From NCBI GenBank assembly GCA_030729785.1, contig JANQWS010000087.1, positions 1-52,214 on the forward strand: 52,214 bases of DNA, read 5' to 3'. Under the pieces are notes generated by a model. The model ran no database searches. It was not told the DNA's origin and saw nothing but the letters and a program-made list of their open reading frames with translations. Each line of letters begins with the position of its first letter. Position 1 is the first letter of the stretch. This stretch comes from Algoriphagus sp. GTDB taxonomy: Bacteria; Bacteroidota; Bacteroidia; Cytophagales; Cyclobacteriaceae. This document shows positions 1 to 9,059 of this stretch, one piece after another. The position numbers and the translations under genes are program-made.

Positions 1-133
1 GCTCCATCCCATCATTGAGAAGGACAAACTTCTGGAGGATCTGATTACTTACCTGAAGCGCCAATAAGGCGGTCAATACCAGGTACATAATCCCGATCAT
101 CCGTTGTCTAGGTGTCTCTTTACCTCCTGCCAT
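1..133 (-). CDS. gldM: GldM N-terminus (partial, runs off left edge)
   Basis: This is the first 44 codons of GldM, the inner-membrane subunit that forms the rotary/proton-driven motor of type IX secretion and gliding together with GldL and reaches through the periplasm to the GldK/GldN ring. The ATG is at 133-131. The protein begins MAGGKETPRQRMIGIMYLVL, followed by a hydrophobic stretch (about residues 13-27), which matches the family's short cytoplasmic leader (MAGGK..PRQ) and single N-terminal membrane helix. It lies 30 bp after gldL on the same strand, so it belongs to the porP-gldK-gldL-gldM operon. gldN would be expected just outside the window. The gene is only cut by the window; no defect is visible. 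Confidence 0.93.
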   Translation of the reverse strand, partial: MAGGKETPRQRMIGIMYLVLTALLALQVSNQILQKFVLLNDGME

Positions 134-163
134 AGTTAGTTTTTTTCTGGTTTGAGTGGTAAA

Positions 164-958
164 TTACCCTTTGATTGCGGTTAACATCCCGCCATAAATT
201 TTGCTGAGCGCACTTACATTTTGGTTCAATTTGACCATTTCCTCTTTGAATGCCTGCGTTTCATTTCCTACCTCTGTAAAGCTAGACATCGCATTAGACA
301 TATTTTTGTAGAAATCTGCTCTCGTTTTTTTCTGATCAGCCGTGTCTTGAAGTTCCAACTCGTACACTGCATTCAAAGCTGCCAGATTTTTAGTAACTGC
401 TTGAATTTGTACTTGATAGGCTTGAGCATCTTGGGAAGCAGAAGACATCGCCATTAATGCAGTGGCTGTCTGCGCATAGGAATCATTCATACTAGCCAAT
501 GTTTTGGAGGCCGTTTGTACTTGTGCTGCATACTCAGTGGTAGCTACTGCTGCATCGGAAAGATTTCCCATCTTCTCAGCCGAAGAGGCCAAGTTCTGCA
601 TCCCCTTACCCAAACTTTCAATTAATTCAGGGCCAATGTTTGCCTGAGCAAGCATATTATCCAACTGTGCCGCTATAGGATCGCCGGATACCACCACCGT
701 TTTCTTTTTTGCAGTTGCTGATGGTTCCTCCTCATTTAATTCTGGGTATACCTTACTCCAATCCAACTCTTTGTAGACGGGCTCAAAGGCAGAGATAAAA
801 AAGATAAGCGCTTCAGTAGAGAGACCAATACCAATCATCCAGCTTGCTCCTGGCAAATCCAAGATTTTAAACATTGCGCCAAGAATTACGACGGATGCAC
901 CAATACCGGTGATTTTCGGCATGATGTGCGTGAAAAATTTTTCTTTAAAATTTGCCAT
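164..958 (-). CDS. gldL: GldL, type IX secretion/gliding motor membrane protein
   Basis: GldL (264 aa) is the second inner-membrane motor subunit of the type IX secretion system. Two membrane helices occupy about residues 16-33 and 39-57. The second carries Glu49, in STEALIFF, the acidic residue implicated in proton flow in the Flavobacterium motor (family knowledge). The rest is a long alpha-helical, Ala/Gln/Asn-rich cytoplasmic domain with heptad-like spacing (about residues 95-260), as usual for the family. The ATG at 958 directly precedes the conserved start MANFKEKFF. It lies 46 bp after gldK and 30 bp before gldM, on one strand. The length fits the longer Cytophagales GldL proteins. Confidence 0.95.
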   Translation of the reverse strand: MANFKEKFFTHIMPKITGIGASVVILGAMFKILDLPGASWMIGIGLSTEALIFFISAFEPVYKELDWSKVYPELNEEEPSATAKKKTVVVSGDPIAAQLDNMLAQANIGPELIESLGKGMQNLASSAEKMGNLSDAAVATTEYAAQVQTASKTLASMNDSYAQTATALMAMSSASQDAQAYQVQIQAVTKNLAALNAVYELELQDTADQKKTRADFYKNMSNAMSSFTEVGNETQAFKEEMVKLNQNVSALSKIYGGMLTAIKG

Positions 959-1004
959 GAGACTAAAATTTTCTGGTTGGGATGGTTATAAAAAAGGTGG
1001 TTGA

Positions 1005-2099
1005 TTAACGTTTCATTCGCTTGTTTAACTTGGCATCCATGGATGCAGACCGACCAATAAAGGTCATCACAGTACGAAATCCTATGTGGGCTTGTGCCAC
1101 ATCTTGGTACTCATAGGTACGTGTAGATGTCTCTAAATAATGTCCAATGTCTTTCCAACTTCCTCCACGAACTACCTTTTTGGGCTCATTCTCATCCAAG
1201 TACACAGGATCCAAGTCCCAAGTATCTGCCCTAGAAGTCGCTTTGTAGGCATCCATAACCCACTCAGCCACATTGCCAGACATGTTGTACAAGCCAAAGC
1301 CATTGGGTGCAAACACATCCACAGGAGCCGTATAGGTAAATCCATCATCTATGTAATTGCCTCTGCCTGGCTTGAAATTGGCCATCAGACAACCTCTCTT
1401 GTTTTTGAGGTAAGGACCTCCCCAAGGATATTTTGCAATTTCTTTTCCCCCTTTCGCTGCATATTCCCATTCTGCCTCGGTAGGCAATCTGAAAGCAGGA
1501 AGGTCAAATTCAATGTCATCGTTTGCTCGAAGGTGGTAACTTCTCCATTCACAATATTGCGCTGCCTGATCGTAGGATACTCCTACTACCGGATACGAAT
1601 CAAATGCGGGGTGATCAAAATAAAACTCCATTAAAGGATCTCCATAATGATAGGAGAAACTTTTAGTCCAGACTGTACTATCAGGCTTTAGGGTGTTGAT
1701 GTCAAATGTAGGTTCTGCTTTTAAAGTAGTAGGAGTGCCAGACGCCAACTGACCAGATTTTACCGCTTCCAAAAATTGTCTGTACTTGTTATTGGACACT
1801 TCATACTTGTCCATAAAAAATTCAGAAATGGTTATTTGCTTGTTTAAAGAAGCCTGTGTAAACGCAATATCTTCATCGGATTGCCCCATCCAAAACGTAC
1901 CTGCCTTGATTGGAACCATGTCTACTGGAAGATTTTGCTTCCATCGAATTCGCTTTGCTACCCCAGTTACTTCCCCTTTTCGATTCGCCTTGTCACTAGC
2001 CATCCCCTTTTTATTGAAGAGTCCACAACTTGGTAATATCGTTATAAGAATTAGCCCTAGGGTAAGCTGTAAAAAAGAAACTTTTATTCTTGTATGCAT
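1005..2099 (-). CDS. gldK: GldK, FGE-sulfatase-fold lipoprotein of the type IX secretion system
   Basis: GldK/PorK is an outer-membrane-associated lipoprotein that builds the periplasmic ring with GldN. I chose the ATG at 2099 (364 aa). The longer frame begins with a TTG at 2147 and would put 16 charged residues before the signal peptide, while the chosen start gives MHTRIK followed by a hydrophobic core and the lipobox LPSC (Cys25). From about residue 50 the protein has the SUMF1/formylglycine-generating-enzyme fold, with motifs such as PTEAEWEYAA, GNVAEWVMDAY, VVRGGSW and GFR near the C-terminus. GldK proteins use this fold structurally and are not known to be enzymes. It follows porP after 163 bp and precedes gldL. 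Confidence 0.94.
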   Translation of the reverse strand: MHTRIKVSFLQLTLGLILITILPSCGLFNKKGMASDKANRKGEVTGVAKRIRWKQNLPVDMVPIKAGTFWMGQSDEDIAFTQASLNKQITISEFFMDKYEVSNNKYRQFLEAVKSGQLASGTPTTLKAEPTFDINTLKPDSTVWTKSFSYHYGDPLMEFYFDHPAFDSYPVVGVSYDQAAQYCEWRSYHLRANDDIEFDLPAFRLPTEAEWEYAAKGGKEIAKYPWGGPYLKNKRGCLMANFKPGRGNYIDDGFTYTAPVDVFAPNGFGLYNMSGNVAEWVMDAYKATSRADTWDLDPVYLDENEPKKVVRGGSWKDIGHYLETSTRTYEYQDVAQAHIGFRTVMTFIGRSASMDAKLNKRMKR

Positions 2100-2262
2100 A
2101 AATGACTTTTTTAAGAAAGCATCAAATTTTTGGCCAAACTTCGCCAAATAAAGATAATGACTCCGAAAGTTAGCTTTTTTTAAGTCAATAAAACAAATAG
2201 TTTTAATCTAAGACCTTCCGATTCCAACACATAAGGACACATTCTTGTTTACTTTTTTTAGT

Positions 2263-3243
2263 TTAAAACCTAAACCTTGGGGTACGTTGGATGACTCGAT
2301 TTACTGTTTGGAAAGTCTTAGACCAATTGTATCTCAAAAGCACTTCATGCGAACTGGGGGCCTTTGCTTCTAAACCCCCAACCACTAAATCAAAGGCATA
2401 ACCTAGTGTTAAGCTGGAGTCCTTTAATAAGCTGTAACCCAAAATTAAAGATACAGACTCCTCTCCTCTGTAAGCAACCCCAGCTCTTACTCTATTTTGG
2501 ACTGTGGCTATAACGCTTACTTCGTACGATAAAGTATGCGATCCTAATGATTTAAATAAAATACTCGGTTCTAGGCGAAGTTGCCCGATAGGCCGAATTC
2601 GATAGCCCACTAACAGGTAGTTGTGTAGATCAAGGCGGTTGGCATAAGTTCCATCCCCAAAATCAAAAGAAGCTTGATTGAGGTGTCTAGTACTCAAGCC
2701 CAAGTAAAAATTGCCTCTGTCAACTAGCAATCCCGCACCCATATCCAAGGCCAATTGAGTTTCCGTACCCGAACTAGGAAGGTTTGGCTCTGGATTGACT
2801 ACTTGAAGCTCCCCATAATCCAAGGTGCTGTTAGAAACTCCTGCATACCCTCCAAAACTAAGTTGAGTTCGACGTATTTTGAGTTGGTAGCTTCCTTGCA
2901 AATTAACTTCTTGCTGGGTGTTTGCCCCCAATTGATCGTTGACAATAGACAAGCCATAGCCGATATTCTTGGACTTAAATCTACCTTGTAGTGTAATTAA
3001 TTGTGTAGTTGGAGCTACGCCAACTCCCGTTGAAGGGGCATATCCCTGCCATTGCGTACGGTGAAAGGCTGTGAATTGGATACCCTCTTGAAGTCCTACA
3101 AATGCCGGATTGAAGTAGGCTGAAGCGTCCAAATATTGGGTAAACTGGGGAATCTGCTGTGCTACCAGTATAGGTGACAACAGAAGCAGAAAAATAAAAA
3201 CTGCCCCTCTCAAAAAAATAACTAAGTGCTTAAATATATTCAT
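2263..3243 (-). CDS. porP: PorP/SprF family type IX secretion outer-membrane protein
   Basis: This 326-aa protein has a signal peptide (hydrophobic residues about 8-28, ending VAQQ) and the PorP/SprF family opening IPQFTQYLDASAYFNPAFVG. The rest alternates short hydrophobic beta strands, consistent with a 14-stranded outer-membrane barrel. PorP/SprF proteins bind the GldK ring at the outer membrane or partner with gliding adhesins. Its place directly ahead of gldK-gldL-gldM copies the porP-K-L-M-N order known from Porphyromonas and Cytophagales, so it is most likely the core PorP rather than one of the many SprF paralogues. A -7 element lies 17 bp upstream of the start. Confidence 0.92.
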   Translation of the reverse strand: MNIFKHLVIFLRGAVFIFLLLLSPILVAQQIPQFTQYLDASAYFNPAFVGLQEGIQFTAFHRTQWQGYAPSTGVGVAPTTQLITLQGRFKSKNIGYGLSIVNDQLGANTQQEVNLQGSYQLKIRRTQLSFGGYAGVSNSTLDYGELQVVNPEPNLPSSGTETQLALDMGAGLLVDRGNFYLGLSTRHLNQASFDFGDGTYANRLDLHNYLLVGYRIRPIGQLRLEPSILFKSLGSHTLSYEVSVIATVQNRVRAGVAYRGEESVSLILGYSLLKDSSLTLGYAFDLVVGGLEAKAPSSHEVLLRYNWSKTFQTVNRVIQRTPRFRF

Positions 3244-3259
3244 TCGGTAGTGAAGTACT

Positions 3260-3267
3260 CAAATTTA
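3260..3267 (-). promoter_or_regulatory. Putative -7 element for the porP-gldKLM operon
   Basis: On the minus strand the octamer is TAAATTTG, an exact match to the Bacteroidota TAnnTTTG consensus, 17 bp before the porP ATG. I see no convincing TTG at the -33 position, so this is a one-element prediction with a leader of about 10 nt. Confidence 0.4.
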
Positions 3268-3317
3268 AACTTGTCCTTGAATTTAAACTGAGAAATCACC
3301 AAAAATGATTCCGAGAA

Positions 3318-4091
3318 TTACAGATTATTTGCTTTTTTAATAAATAATTCAAGCGCACCTGTCATACTTGGGGCATTTGGCAACGGTGCTTCGATGTCTA
3401 AAATCAACCCCATATCTCGTACTGCCTGGGCTGTGGTCGGTCCAAATGCAGCAATTCGTGTTTCCCCTTGGACAAAATCTGGAAAATTTTGATCTAAGGA
3501 TTTTATGCCAGAGGGACTAAAAAAAGCCAAAACATCGTATTTAACATCTGCCAGATCAGAAAGATCTGCCGAAACAGTGTGGTAAATGGTCGCCTCTGTG
3601 AGGGAAATCCCATGCTTTTCCATGTACGTAGGTATGTCGTCTTTACGAATATCCGAACACGGAAAAAGATACTTTTCGTTTTTATGTTTTTTAAAATAAT
3701 CAAATAAATCCTCTGCTGTTTTCGTCCCCACAAATAGTTTGCGCTTCCGAATCACAATGTACTTTTGAAGGTAGTGTGCCGTTTGGTCTGAAATACAGAA
3801 ATACTTCATTTCTGCAGGCATCTCAATTTTGAAGTCCTTACAAATCGCAAAAAAATGATCGATTGCATTGCGGCTGGTAAAAATCACCGCCGTATGCTTC
3901 AATATATCAATCTTTTGCTTTCTAAACTCTTTGGGGGGAACTGGTTCCACCTTGATGAATTGTCTGAAATCAATTTTCAACTTGTATTTTTCTGCAAGGA
4001 GCAAATAGGGAGAATTGACCTCTGTTGGTTTTGGTTGCGAAACCAGTATGCTTCTTACGGGGGTATAGCGATCTTTTGGAGCTGCACTCAT
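3318..4091 (-). CDS. hemD: Uroporphyrinogen-III synthase (HemD)
   Basis: HemD (257 aa) closes and inverts ring D of hydroxymethylbilane to give uroporphyrinogen III in haem/sirohaem synthesis. The two-lobed HEM4 fold is recognisable. The N-terminal region (about residues 10-40) starts the first lobe. The segment AVIFTSRNAIDHFF (about 69-82) and the C-terminal LAFFSPSGIKSL and IAAFGPTTAQAV segments are the usual family signatures. The start ATG is at 4091, only 29 bp after the DUF4271 gene, so the two are probably co-transcribed; porP follows after 74 bp. Sequence conservation in HemD is always low, so the call rests on these three motifs and the length. Confidence 0.88.
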   Translation of the reverse strand: MSAAPKDRYTPVRSILVSQPKPTEVNSPYLLLAEKYKLKIDFRQFIKVEPVPPKEFRKQKIDILKHTAVIFTSRNAIDHFFAICKDFKIEMPAEMKYFCISDQTAHYLQKYIVIRKRKLFVGTKTAEDLFDYFKKHKNEKYLFPCSDIRKDDIPTYMEKHGISLTEATIYHTVSADLSDLADVKYDVLAFFSPSGIKSLDQNFPDFVQGETRIAAFGPTTAQAVRDMGLILDIEAPLPNAPSMTGALELFIKKANNL

Positions 4092-4120
4092 GTCAGGAGT
4101 TCCTTTTTACGTTCAACACA

Positions 4121-5236
4121 TCATTGCGTTAATACCATTAACCATTTGGACAAAACCAAAAAAGGTACTAATTCAACGATACAAAGGTAAGTAAATAAAT
4201 GATATTTCTTAAAATTCAAGCGACTCACCATCATCAAGAAAAGTCCAAGAATCCCAAGTAAATAAACCCAAAAAAGGAGACGCATCCCCATTGGAAATAC
4301 AAAGCTCAACTGCCTAAAATCATTAATCACCAAAAATGTAGTGACAAAAATAACCAAAGCAAATCCGATTGAAATTAAGCGTAATAGGTAAAAAAAATGA
4401 GCAAACTCAACCTTCCCTAAGTCAAAAAGATAGCTAAATAATCGAATAGCGTTGAATTTAAGAATTGTAAGCAAGAGAATTCCGAGCGCACATACTACCC
4501 AAAAACCCAGCAAGGATAAAGCGGTCTCCCCAATCCATCCTTGAATCCATTCCATTCTATATACTACAAGAGCAGCAACCAAACTCTGGGCTAGCAGCAT
4601 AGACACTATCAATAAAAACAATAATATGTCGAGGGAAAAAACTTTTTGAAGCCCACCACTTTCAGAAAAATCTTCTGCTTTAATGACTGATAAAGGCTGA
4701 AGTAAGTCCCCCAATAAATAGGGATAAACTCTTCTACAAACAGCAACTAAGGATAAAATCAAAAACAAGGAGAGGGCAAAAAAGTCTTTTAATGGTTGCA
4801 TTTGAACCCTTTTTTCTTCATTCACCTGAATAGGTTTGGGGGCGCCCTCTGTTACTTGGAAATCTTTTTCTGCAATTTTAGTGATACTCAAATTCAAATC
4901 GCGAAGATTTAGTTGATCATTCACCACAGTCAGCAATAGGGTATCCATTCCAAACTCTTTTATAAAATAAGCAGTTGGAAGCTGAAAGGTAGTGTCACTT
5001 AAAATTAACCGCCACAACTTCCCATCAATAAATACAGTGGAATTTCCAGGCATTTCAAACTGAAAGTAGGAGGAGGGAAATGAATGTACCGCTAACTTTA
5101 CCTCTTTCTGTGCAATAGATGCACCGAGAGTTTGATTTGTTGAAGTTCTCCAATTCTGGTCATAATTTTCCAGTTCTTGCCCTGAAACCAGTAAAGGCAA
5201 TAGAAAAAGAAAGAAAATGAATAAAAATTGTCGCAT
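4121..5236 (-). CDS. DUF4271 polytopic membrane protein
   Basis: This 371-aa protein of unknown function has a signal peptide (MRQFLFIFFLFLLPLLVSGQ) starting at the ATG at 5236. A longer frame opens with GTG at 5293 but adds a basic stretch ahead of the signal, so I rejected it. After a roughly 130-residue periplasmic part come about seven hydrophobic segments: one near 155-172, a loop, then six towards the C-terminus. The C-terminal helices (FAHFFYLLRLISIGFALVIF and following) are typical of the Bacteroidota-specific DUF4271 family. The gene is upstream of hemD with a 29-bp gap and ahead of the type IX secretion genes, an arrangement I recall from other Bacteroidota. Its function is not known. 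Confidence 0.8.
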   Translation of the reverse strand: MRQFLFIFFLFLLPLLVSGQELENYDQNWRTSTNQTLGASIAQKEVKLAVHSFPSSYFQFEMPGNSTVFIDGKLWRLILSDTTFQLPTAYFIKEFGMDTLLLTVVNDQLNLRDLNLSITKIAEKDFQVTEGAPKPIQVNEEKRVQMQPLKDFFALSLFLILSLVAVCRRVYPYLLGDLLQPLSVIKAEDFSESGGLQKVFSLDILLFLLIVSMLLAQSLVAALVVYRMEWIQGWIGETALSLLGFWVVCALGILLLTILKFNAIRLFSYLFDLGKVEFAHFFYLLRLISIGFALVIFVTTFLVINDFRQLSFVFPMGMRLLFWVYLLGILGLFLMMVSRLNFKKYHLFTYLCIVELVPFLVLSKWLMVLTQ

Positions 5237-5479
5237 TGAACCAAGTGAACGTATCGAAATACCCGATCTTTTCTCTTTTAAAAGTTCTCCCACCTAAACC
5301 CTCTCGTAAAATTCTAGAACTTCTTCTTACAAAACTCAGCATTCCAAAGTCAGACTCCAAATGAATTGTCCTTGAACTAAAAAATTTGTTTTCTTCCACC
5401 TTAGCTACACTGCGTTTTCCCTAAGCAAAAAGAAACCTACAAAGAACAACTCCTATATTTACCTCTTAAAAAAACCGCT

Positions 5480-6619
5480 ATGGCAGGGATTTACGTTCAT
5501 ATTCCTTTTTGTAAACAAGCTTGCCATTACTGTGACTTCCATTTCTCAACCCAACTTCAATCCATGACACCAGTGCTGGATGGTATTGGACTGGAACTAG
5601 AACTTCGAAAAGATTACCTAAAAGGAGAGCCGATTGATACCATCTATTTTGGGGGAGGATCTCCTTCTTTAGTTCCTGCTCATGAACTTGAGAAAATTCT
5701 TTATCAGATTGAGTGCTTGTTTCCAGGAAAAAAAAGAGAAATTACCCTCGAAGCTAACCCAGACGACCTCAGCAGCCATTCCCTAGCCGCCTGGAGAGGA
5801 ATGGGTATAGACCGACTTAGCTTGGGAATTCAAAGTTTTCAGGATGAAATCTTGAAAGCCTACAACAGGGCACACTCCGCCAAACAAGCCAAACAAGCCA
5901 TTCAACTTGCCCGAAATACAGGATTTGAGAAATTCTCCATTGACTTAATTTATGGCTATCCCCATGTGGACCATAGCCTTTGGCAAAAAGATCTCAAAGA
6001 AGCATTGACCTTAAATCCAGGTCACCTTTCCGCCTATGCCCTCACCATAGAGCCCAAAACCACCTTTGGAAACTGGGTGAAAAAAGGAAAATTTTCTCCT
6101 CCTAATGAAGAATTTGTTGCCGCCCAATTTGAATGGCTCCAAGAAGAATGTGAAAAATCAGGGTACGATCAATACGAAATATCAAATTTTTGTCAGCCAC
6201 ACCAAGAGGCTATTCACAATAGCAATTATTGGAAGCGTATTCCGTACCTTGGCATTGGCCCGAGCGCTCATTCCTTTGATGGGACTTCCAGGGGCTTTAA
6301 TCCACCCTCTAATCCAAACTACCTCAAAAAACTTAACGGAGGAAAGCTCCCGTTTGTCCTAGAAAACCTGGATAAAGAAGGCTTGATCAACGAAGAAATA
6401 CTGACTGGCCTACGTACCCGATGGGGCCTAAATACAGAAAGTTTGAATGAGCGCCACCAAATTGACCTGCTGCAACTTAAACGGGCACCCCTCGAAAAAT
6501 TAACCAACCTGGAAATGCTTTACACCCATGCCAAAACTATTTATTTAACCAAAAAGGGGCAGCTTCTTGCGGATAGTATTGCCTCCGAACTTTTTATAGA
6601 CGCCAATGACACCCAATAG
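5480..6619 (+). CDS. hemW: HemW, radical SAM haem chaperone (HemN-like)
   Basis: This 379-aa protein is the radical-SAM enzyme long annotated as oxygen-independent coproporphyrinogen III oxidase. Proteins of this shorter class act as haem chaperones (HemW) rather than as true HemN. The 4Fe-4S cluster cysteines are Cys11, Cys15 and Cys18 in HIPFCKQACHYCDFHF. The SAM-binding GGGSPS motif follows at about residue 58, then EANPDD and RLSLGIQSF. The HemW C-terminal domain includes WGLN and LEKL segments. True HemN has a longer N-terminus and an additional cysteine, both absent here. It overlaps the downstream DUF721 gene by 14 bp. A near-consensus -7 (TATATTTA, 5454-5461) sits 19 bp upstream of the ATG. 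Confidence 0.92.
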   Translation: MAGIYVHIPFCKQACHYCDFHFSTQLQSMTPVLDGIGLELELRKDYLKGEPIDTIYFGGGSPSLVPAHELEKILYQIECLFPGKKREITLEANPDDLSSHSLAAWRGMGIDRLSLGIQSFQDEILKAYNRAHSAKQAKQAIQLARNTGFEKFSIDLIYGYPHVDHSLWQKDLKEALTLNPGHLSAYALTIEPKTTFGNWVKKGKFSPPNEEFVAAQFEWLQEECEKSGYDQYEISNFCQPHQEAIHNSNYWKRIPYLGIGPSAHSFDGTSRGFNPPSNPNYLKKLNGGKLPFVLENLDKEGLINEEILTGLRTRWGLNTESLNERHQIDLLQLKRAPLEKLTNLEMLYTHAKTIYLTKKGQLLADSIASELFIDANDTQ

Positions 6620-6905
6620 AAAAAAAGATGCCACCCCCCTGGCAGATGCCTTCAAAGATTTGTTAAAAACGTATCGACTAGAAGATACTTACCAAGAAAA
6701 AGTGCTTCTCTCATCTTGGGGGGAACTAGTAGGCAAAACCATAGCCGACCGAACAACCAACCTGTACATCAAAGACAAGAAACTATTTGTCAAAATCAGT
6801 TCTGGCCCTGTGAAAAAAGAACTGCAACTCAATAAATCTAAGGTGATGCTCTTGATTGAATCCCAACTAGGAACAGGGATTATTCAAGAAGTGATTTTTT
6901 TGTAA
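6606..6905 (+). CDS. DUF721 / DciA-like protein
   Basis: This 99-aa protein matches the DUF721 family: an N-terminal basic/helical segment (LADAFKDLLKTYRLEDTYQE), the conserved SSWGELVGKTIADRT motif (about residues 36-50), and LYIKDKKLFVKISSGPVKKELQ ending in a beta-rich half. DUF721 domains in many bacteria are the replicative-helicase loader DciA; the Bacteroidota members are short single-domain versions whose role is less certain. The start codon lies inside the end of hemW (14-bp overlap, different frame), which indicates translational coupling. Confidence 0.85.
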   Translation: MTPNRKKDATPLADAFKDLLKTYRLEDTYQEKVLLSSWGELVGKTIADRTTNLYIKDKKLFVKISSGPVKKELQLNKSKVMLLIESQLGTGIIQEVIFL

Positions 6906-6967
6906 GATTTAACAATCCTAAATCATTTCGAAATACTGGCGATAGCAGTGCATTGATTGACATTCCC

Positions 6968-6975
6968 TATTTTTG
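6968..6975 (+). promoter_or_regulatory. Putative -7 element for the phosphatase-STAS-kinase module
   Basis: TATTTTTG is an exact TAnnTTTG match 12 bp before the ATG at 6988. No TTG occurs at the right distance for -33. The position would put transcription start at or just before the ATG and makes the in-frame TTG at 6973 an impossible start. Confidence 0.4.
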
Positions 6976-6987
6976 AGGGGCAAATCC

Positions 6988-9039
6988 ATGATCAAAACTA
7001 ACGCAATCCCCATAGGCAAAATTAGTCTTTTATTAGCCATCCTAATTTGGCTCGCCTTGTTGTTGGTGGATTTAATACGAATTTTTGGAGTAATTAATAA
7101 CCTAGACTCTGGTATTTCTGAGGAAGTCACTTGGGGATTAGAAATCTTGTTCTTCTTTTTTACCTACTTCCTCTACCGCCATGTTTTTTGGAAATCCAAA
7201 CAAGTTGATTTTGTCACTCTCCTCTGGAGAGGTGCTTCTACTGGCTTATTTGCAGCAATAGCAGGCTTACTGACCGAATTGATATTTTTCGCATTGGGAG
7301 ATAGCAAAATCGGAAAAGACCCCTTCCTTCAAACGATATTTTACCACCTCAACTTCGCTTGGAGTAGTATTTTCCTTGTTTCTACGGCACTTCTATGGAA
7401 ACATTTGATCCTGTACCAAAAAACCAAAAAGGTAGTTAAACAATGGCAAGTCTTCGAATTGTCCATGCTCGCTGCCCTCTTCTTTATTTTTTTTAACCAC
7501 AATAATTTCGATTACAGCTTCTTGTTTGGACTCGTGATCCTACTTGTGATCTCGATTCTTCTTTCCGCAAATTTAAAATGGATTCCTTACCTAAATTTTA
7601 AGGAAAAATGGAAAACCTTACTTTTCCTATTTTTAATTCTACTAAGTGCTACCTTATTATTCTACCGGATTTTAGCTTATGGGAATGAAGAGCGCTTTCA
7701 AATCAATCTAACGGACAACCTATTCTTGATGGCCCTTTTCGGCTTCGTCATGGTCTATGGGTTATTTAGTTTTTTGGTTACTCTTTTCAACCTACCCACA
7801 TCTTCTGTTTTCGAACAGAAATTGACAGAAGCCCTCAATTTTCAAAAGTTGAGCCAATCCATCCAGCCAGAAGAAAATGAAGAACAAGTTCTTGATATTT
7901 TAGTGAACTCCTGTATCGGAGCCTCGTTTTCGGATGGGGCATGGATAGCATTGAACCCAACGGAACAGCTTAAAATTCAAAATCCGCTCCGGTTCATCGA
8001 ACCATCCACACTGACAGAACTTACCTCCCTCCTGCCCGCAGAATTTCAAAACTGGACCCTTTCGCCAACCAATGAATTGCAACCGTACTCAATTCGACTC
8101 AAACATCCCAGCTACAAATCTGCACTCCTCGTTCCCCTACTTGTCAACAAAACCCTTTTGGCACAAATTGTACTGGTGAAAGAAGTTAAAGAAGGATTTA
8201 ATAAAGAAATGGTCAATATCATTGGCACCTTTGCCCGCCAAGCCAGTATTTCTGTTGAAAATCACCGTCTTCTTAATCAAGCAATTTCGAGTGAGCGGTA
8301 CCAGGAGGAACTAAAAATTGCCCAAAGGGTACAAAAAGCATTACTACCCTTACAACTTGACCATCCCAGCTCTTTTGATATTTGTGCATATTCGAATACC
8401 GCAGATGAGGTTGGTGGAGATTACTACGATACGTACCAAGTTGATGAACATAGATTTGTGCTCATTATTGGGGATGTATCAGGAAAAGGAACCTCTGCCG
8501 CTTTTCATATGGCCCAAATGAAAGGAGTTTTCCAAAGTTTGATTCAAATGGGACTTGGGCCTGCGGATTTCATGATAAAAGCCAACTCAGCTTTAAGCAA
8601 GTGTCTAGAAAGAAACCACTTTATCACTGCTTCGATCTTTGAGCTTAACACCCTCTCCCAGCAGTTTAGACACGCCCGTGCAGGACATATTCCTACTCTA
8701 AGGTACAGTGCTCAATCCCACACTGCTGAATTTATTGCTGTGGATGGATTGGGCTTGGGAATCGTTAGAAACCAAAATTATGAAAATCACGTACAGGAGG
8801 TTACTGGTAACTACCAAGCAGGTGATTTCCTTATTCTCCTTACGGATGGGATACTGGAAAGTAGAAACGATGTAGGTGAGCAATTTGGATACACACGATT
8901 AAAGGAATTAGTGGAAGCAAACCCCCAAATGCCCCCCTTACAATTGCAAAAAGCTATTATTGATTCATTGCACCAATTTGTTGGAGGAGATGGAATGATT
9001 GACGATGATTACTCACTTGTGGTCGTAAAGTTTAAGTAA
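6988..9039 (+). CDS. Membrane-anchored SpoIIE/RsbU-type PP2C phosphatase with GAF-like domain
   Basis: This 683-aa serine phosphatase should dephosphorylate the STAS protein encoded next. I start it at the ATG at 6988; the frame is open from a TTG at 6973, but that overlaps a -7 element. The N-terminal half has about eight hydrophobic helices (to about residue 265). A GAF-like sensory region spans about 285-420 (SFSDGAWIAL, LLVPLLVNKTLLAQIVLVKE), followed by a short helix and the SpoIIE-type PP2C domain (about 440-680). Catalytic/metal motifs are ADEVGGDYYD, IIGDVSGKGTSAAFHMAQ, RAGHIP, LLTDGILES and DDDYSLVVVK; all expected aspartates are present. Together with the next two genes it forms a partner-switching module. 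The signal sensed is not apparent. Confidence 0.9.
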   Translation: MIKTNAIPIGKISLLLAILIWLALLLVDLIRIFGVINNLDSGISEEVTWGLEILFFFFTYFLYRHVFWKSKQVDFVTLLWRGASTGLFAAIAGLLTELIFFALGDSKIGKDPFLQTIFYHLNFAWSSIFLVSTALLWKHLILYQKTKKVVKQWQVFELSMLAALFFIFFNHNNFDYSFLFGLVILLVISILLSANLKWIPYLNFKEKWKTLLFLFLILLSATLLFYRILAYGNEERFQINLTDNLFLMALFGFVMVYGLFSFLVTLFNLPTSSVFEQKLTEALNFQKLSQSIQPEENEEQVLDILVNSCIGASFSDGAWIALNPTEQLKIQNPLRFIEPSTLTELTSLLPAEFQNWTLSPTNELQPYSIRLKHPSYKSALLVPLLVNKTLLAQIVLVKEVKEGFNKEMVNIIGTFARQASISVENHRLLNQAISSERYQEELKIAQRVQKALLPLQLDHPSSFDICAYSNTADEVGGDYYDTYQVDEHRFVLIIGDVSGKGTSAAFHMAQMKGVFQSLIQMGLGPADFMIKANSALSKCLERNHFITASIFELNTLSQQFRHARAGHIPTLRYSAQSHTAEFIAVDGLGLGIVRNQNYENHVQEVTGNYQAGDFLILLTDGILESRNDVGEQFGYTRLKELVEANPQMPPLQLQKAIIDSLHQFVGGDGMIDDDYSLVVVKFK

Positions 9040-9059
9040 TGGAAGTAAACTAGTATGAA

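Noticed and set aside
5160..5399. 79-codon minus-strand frame upstream of the DUF4271 gene
   Set aside because: Out of frame with the signal peptide of the DUF4271 protein, no recognisable sequence, and it overlaps that start.
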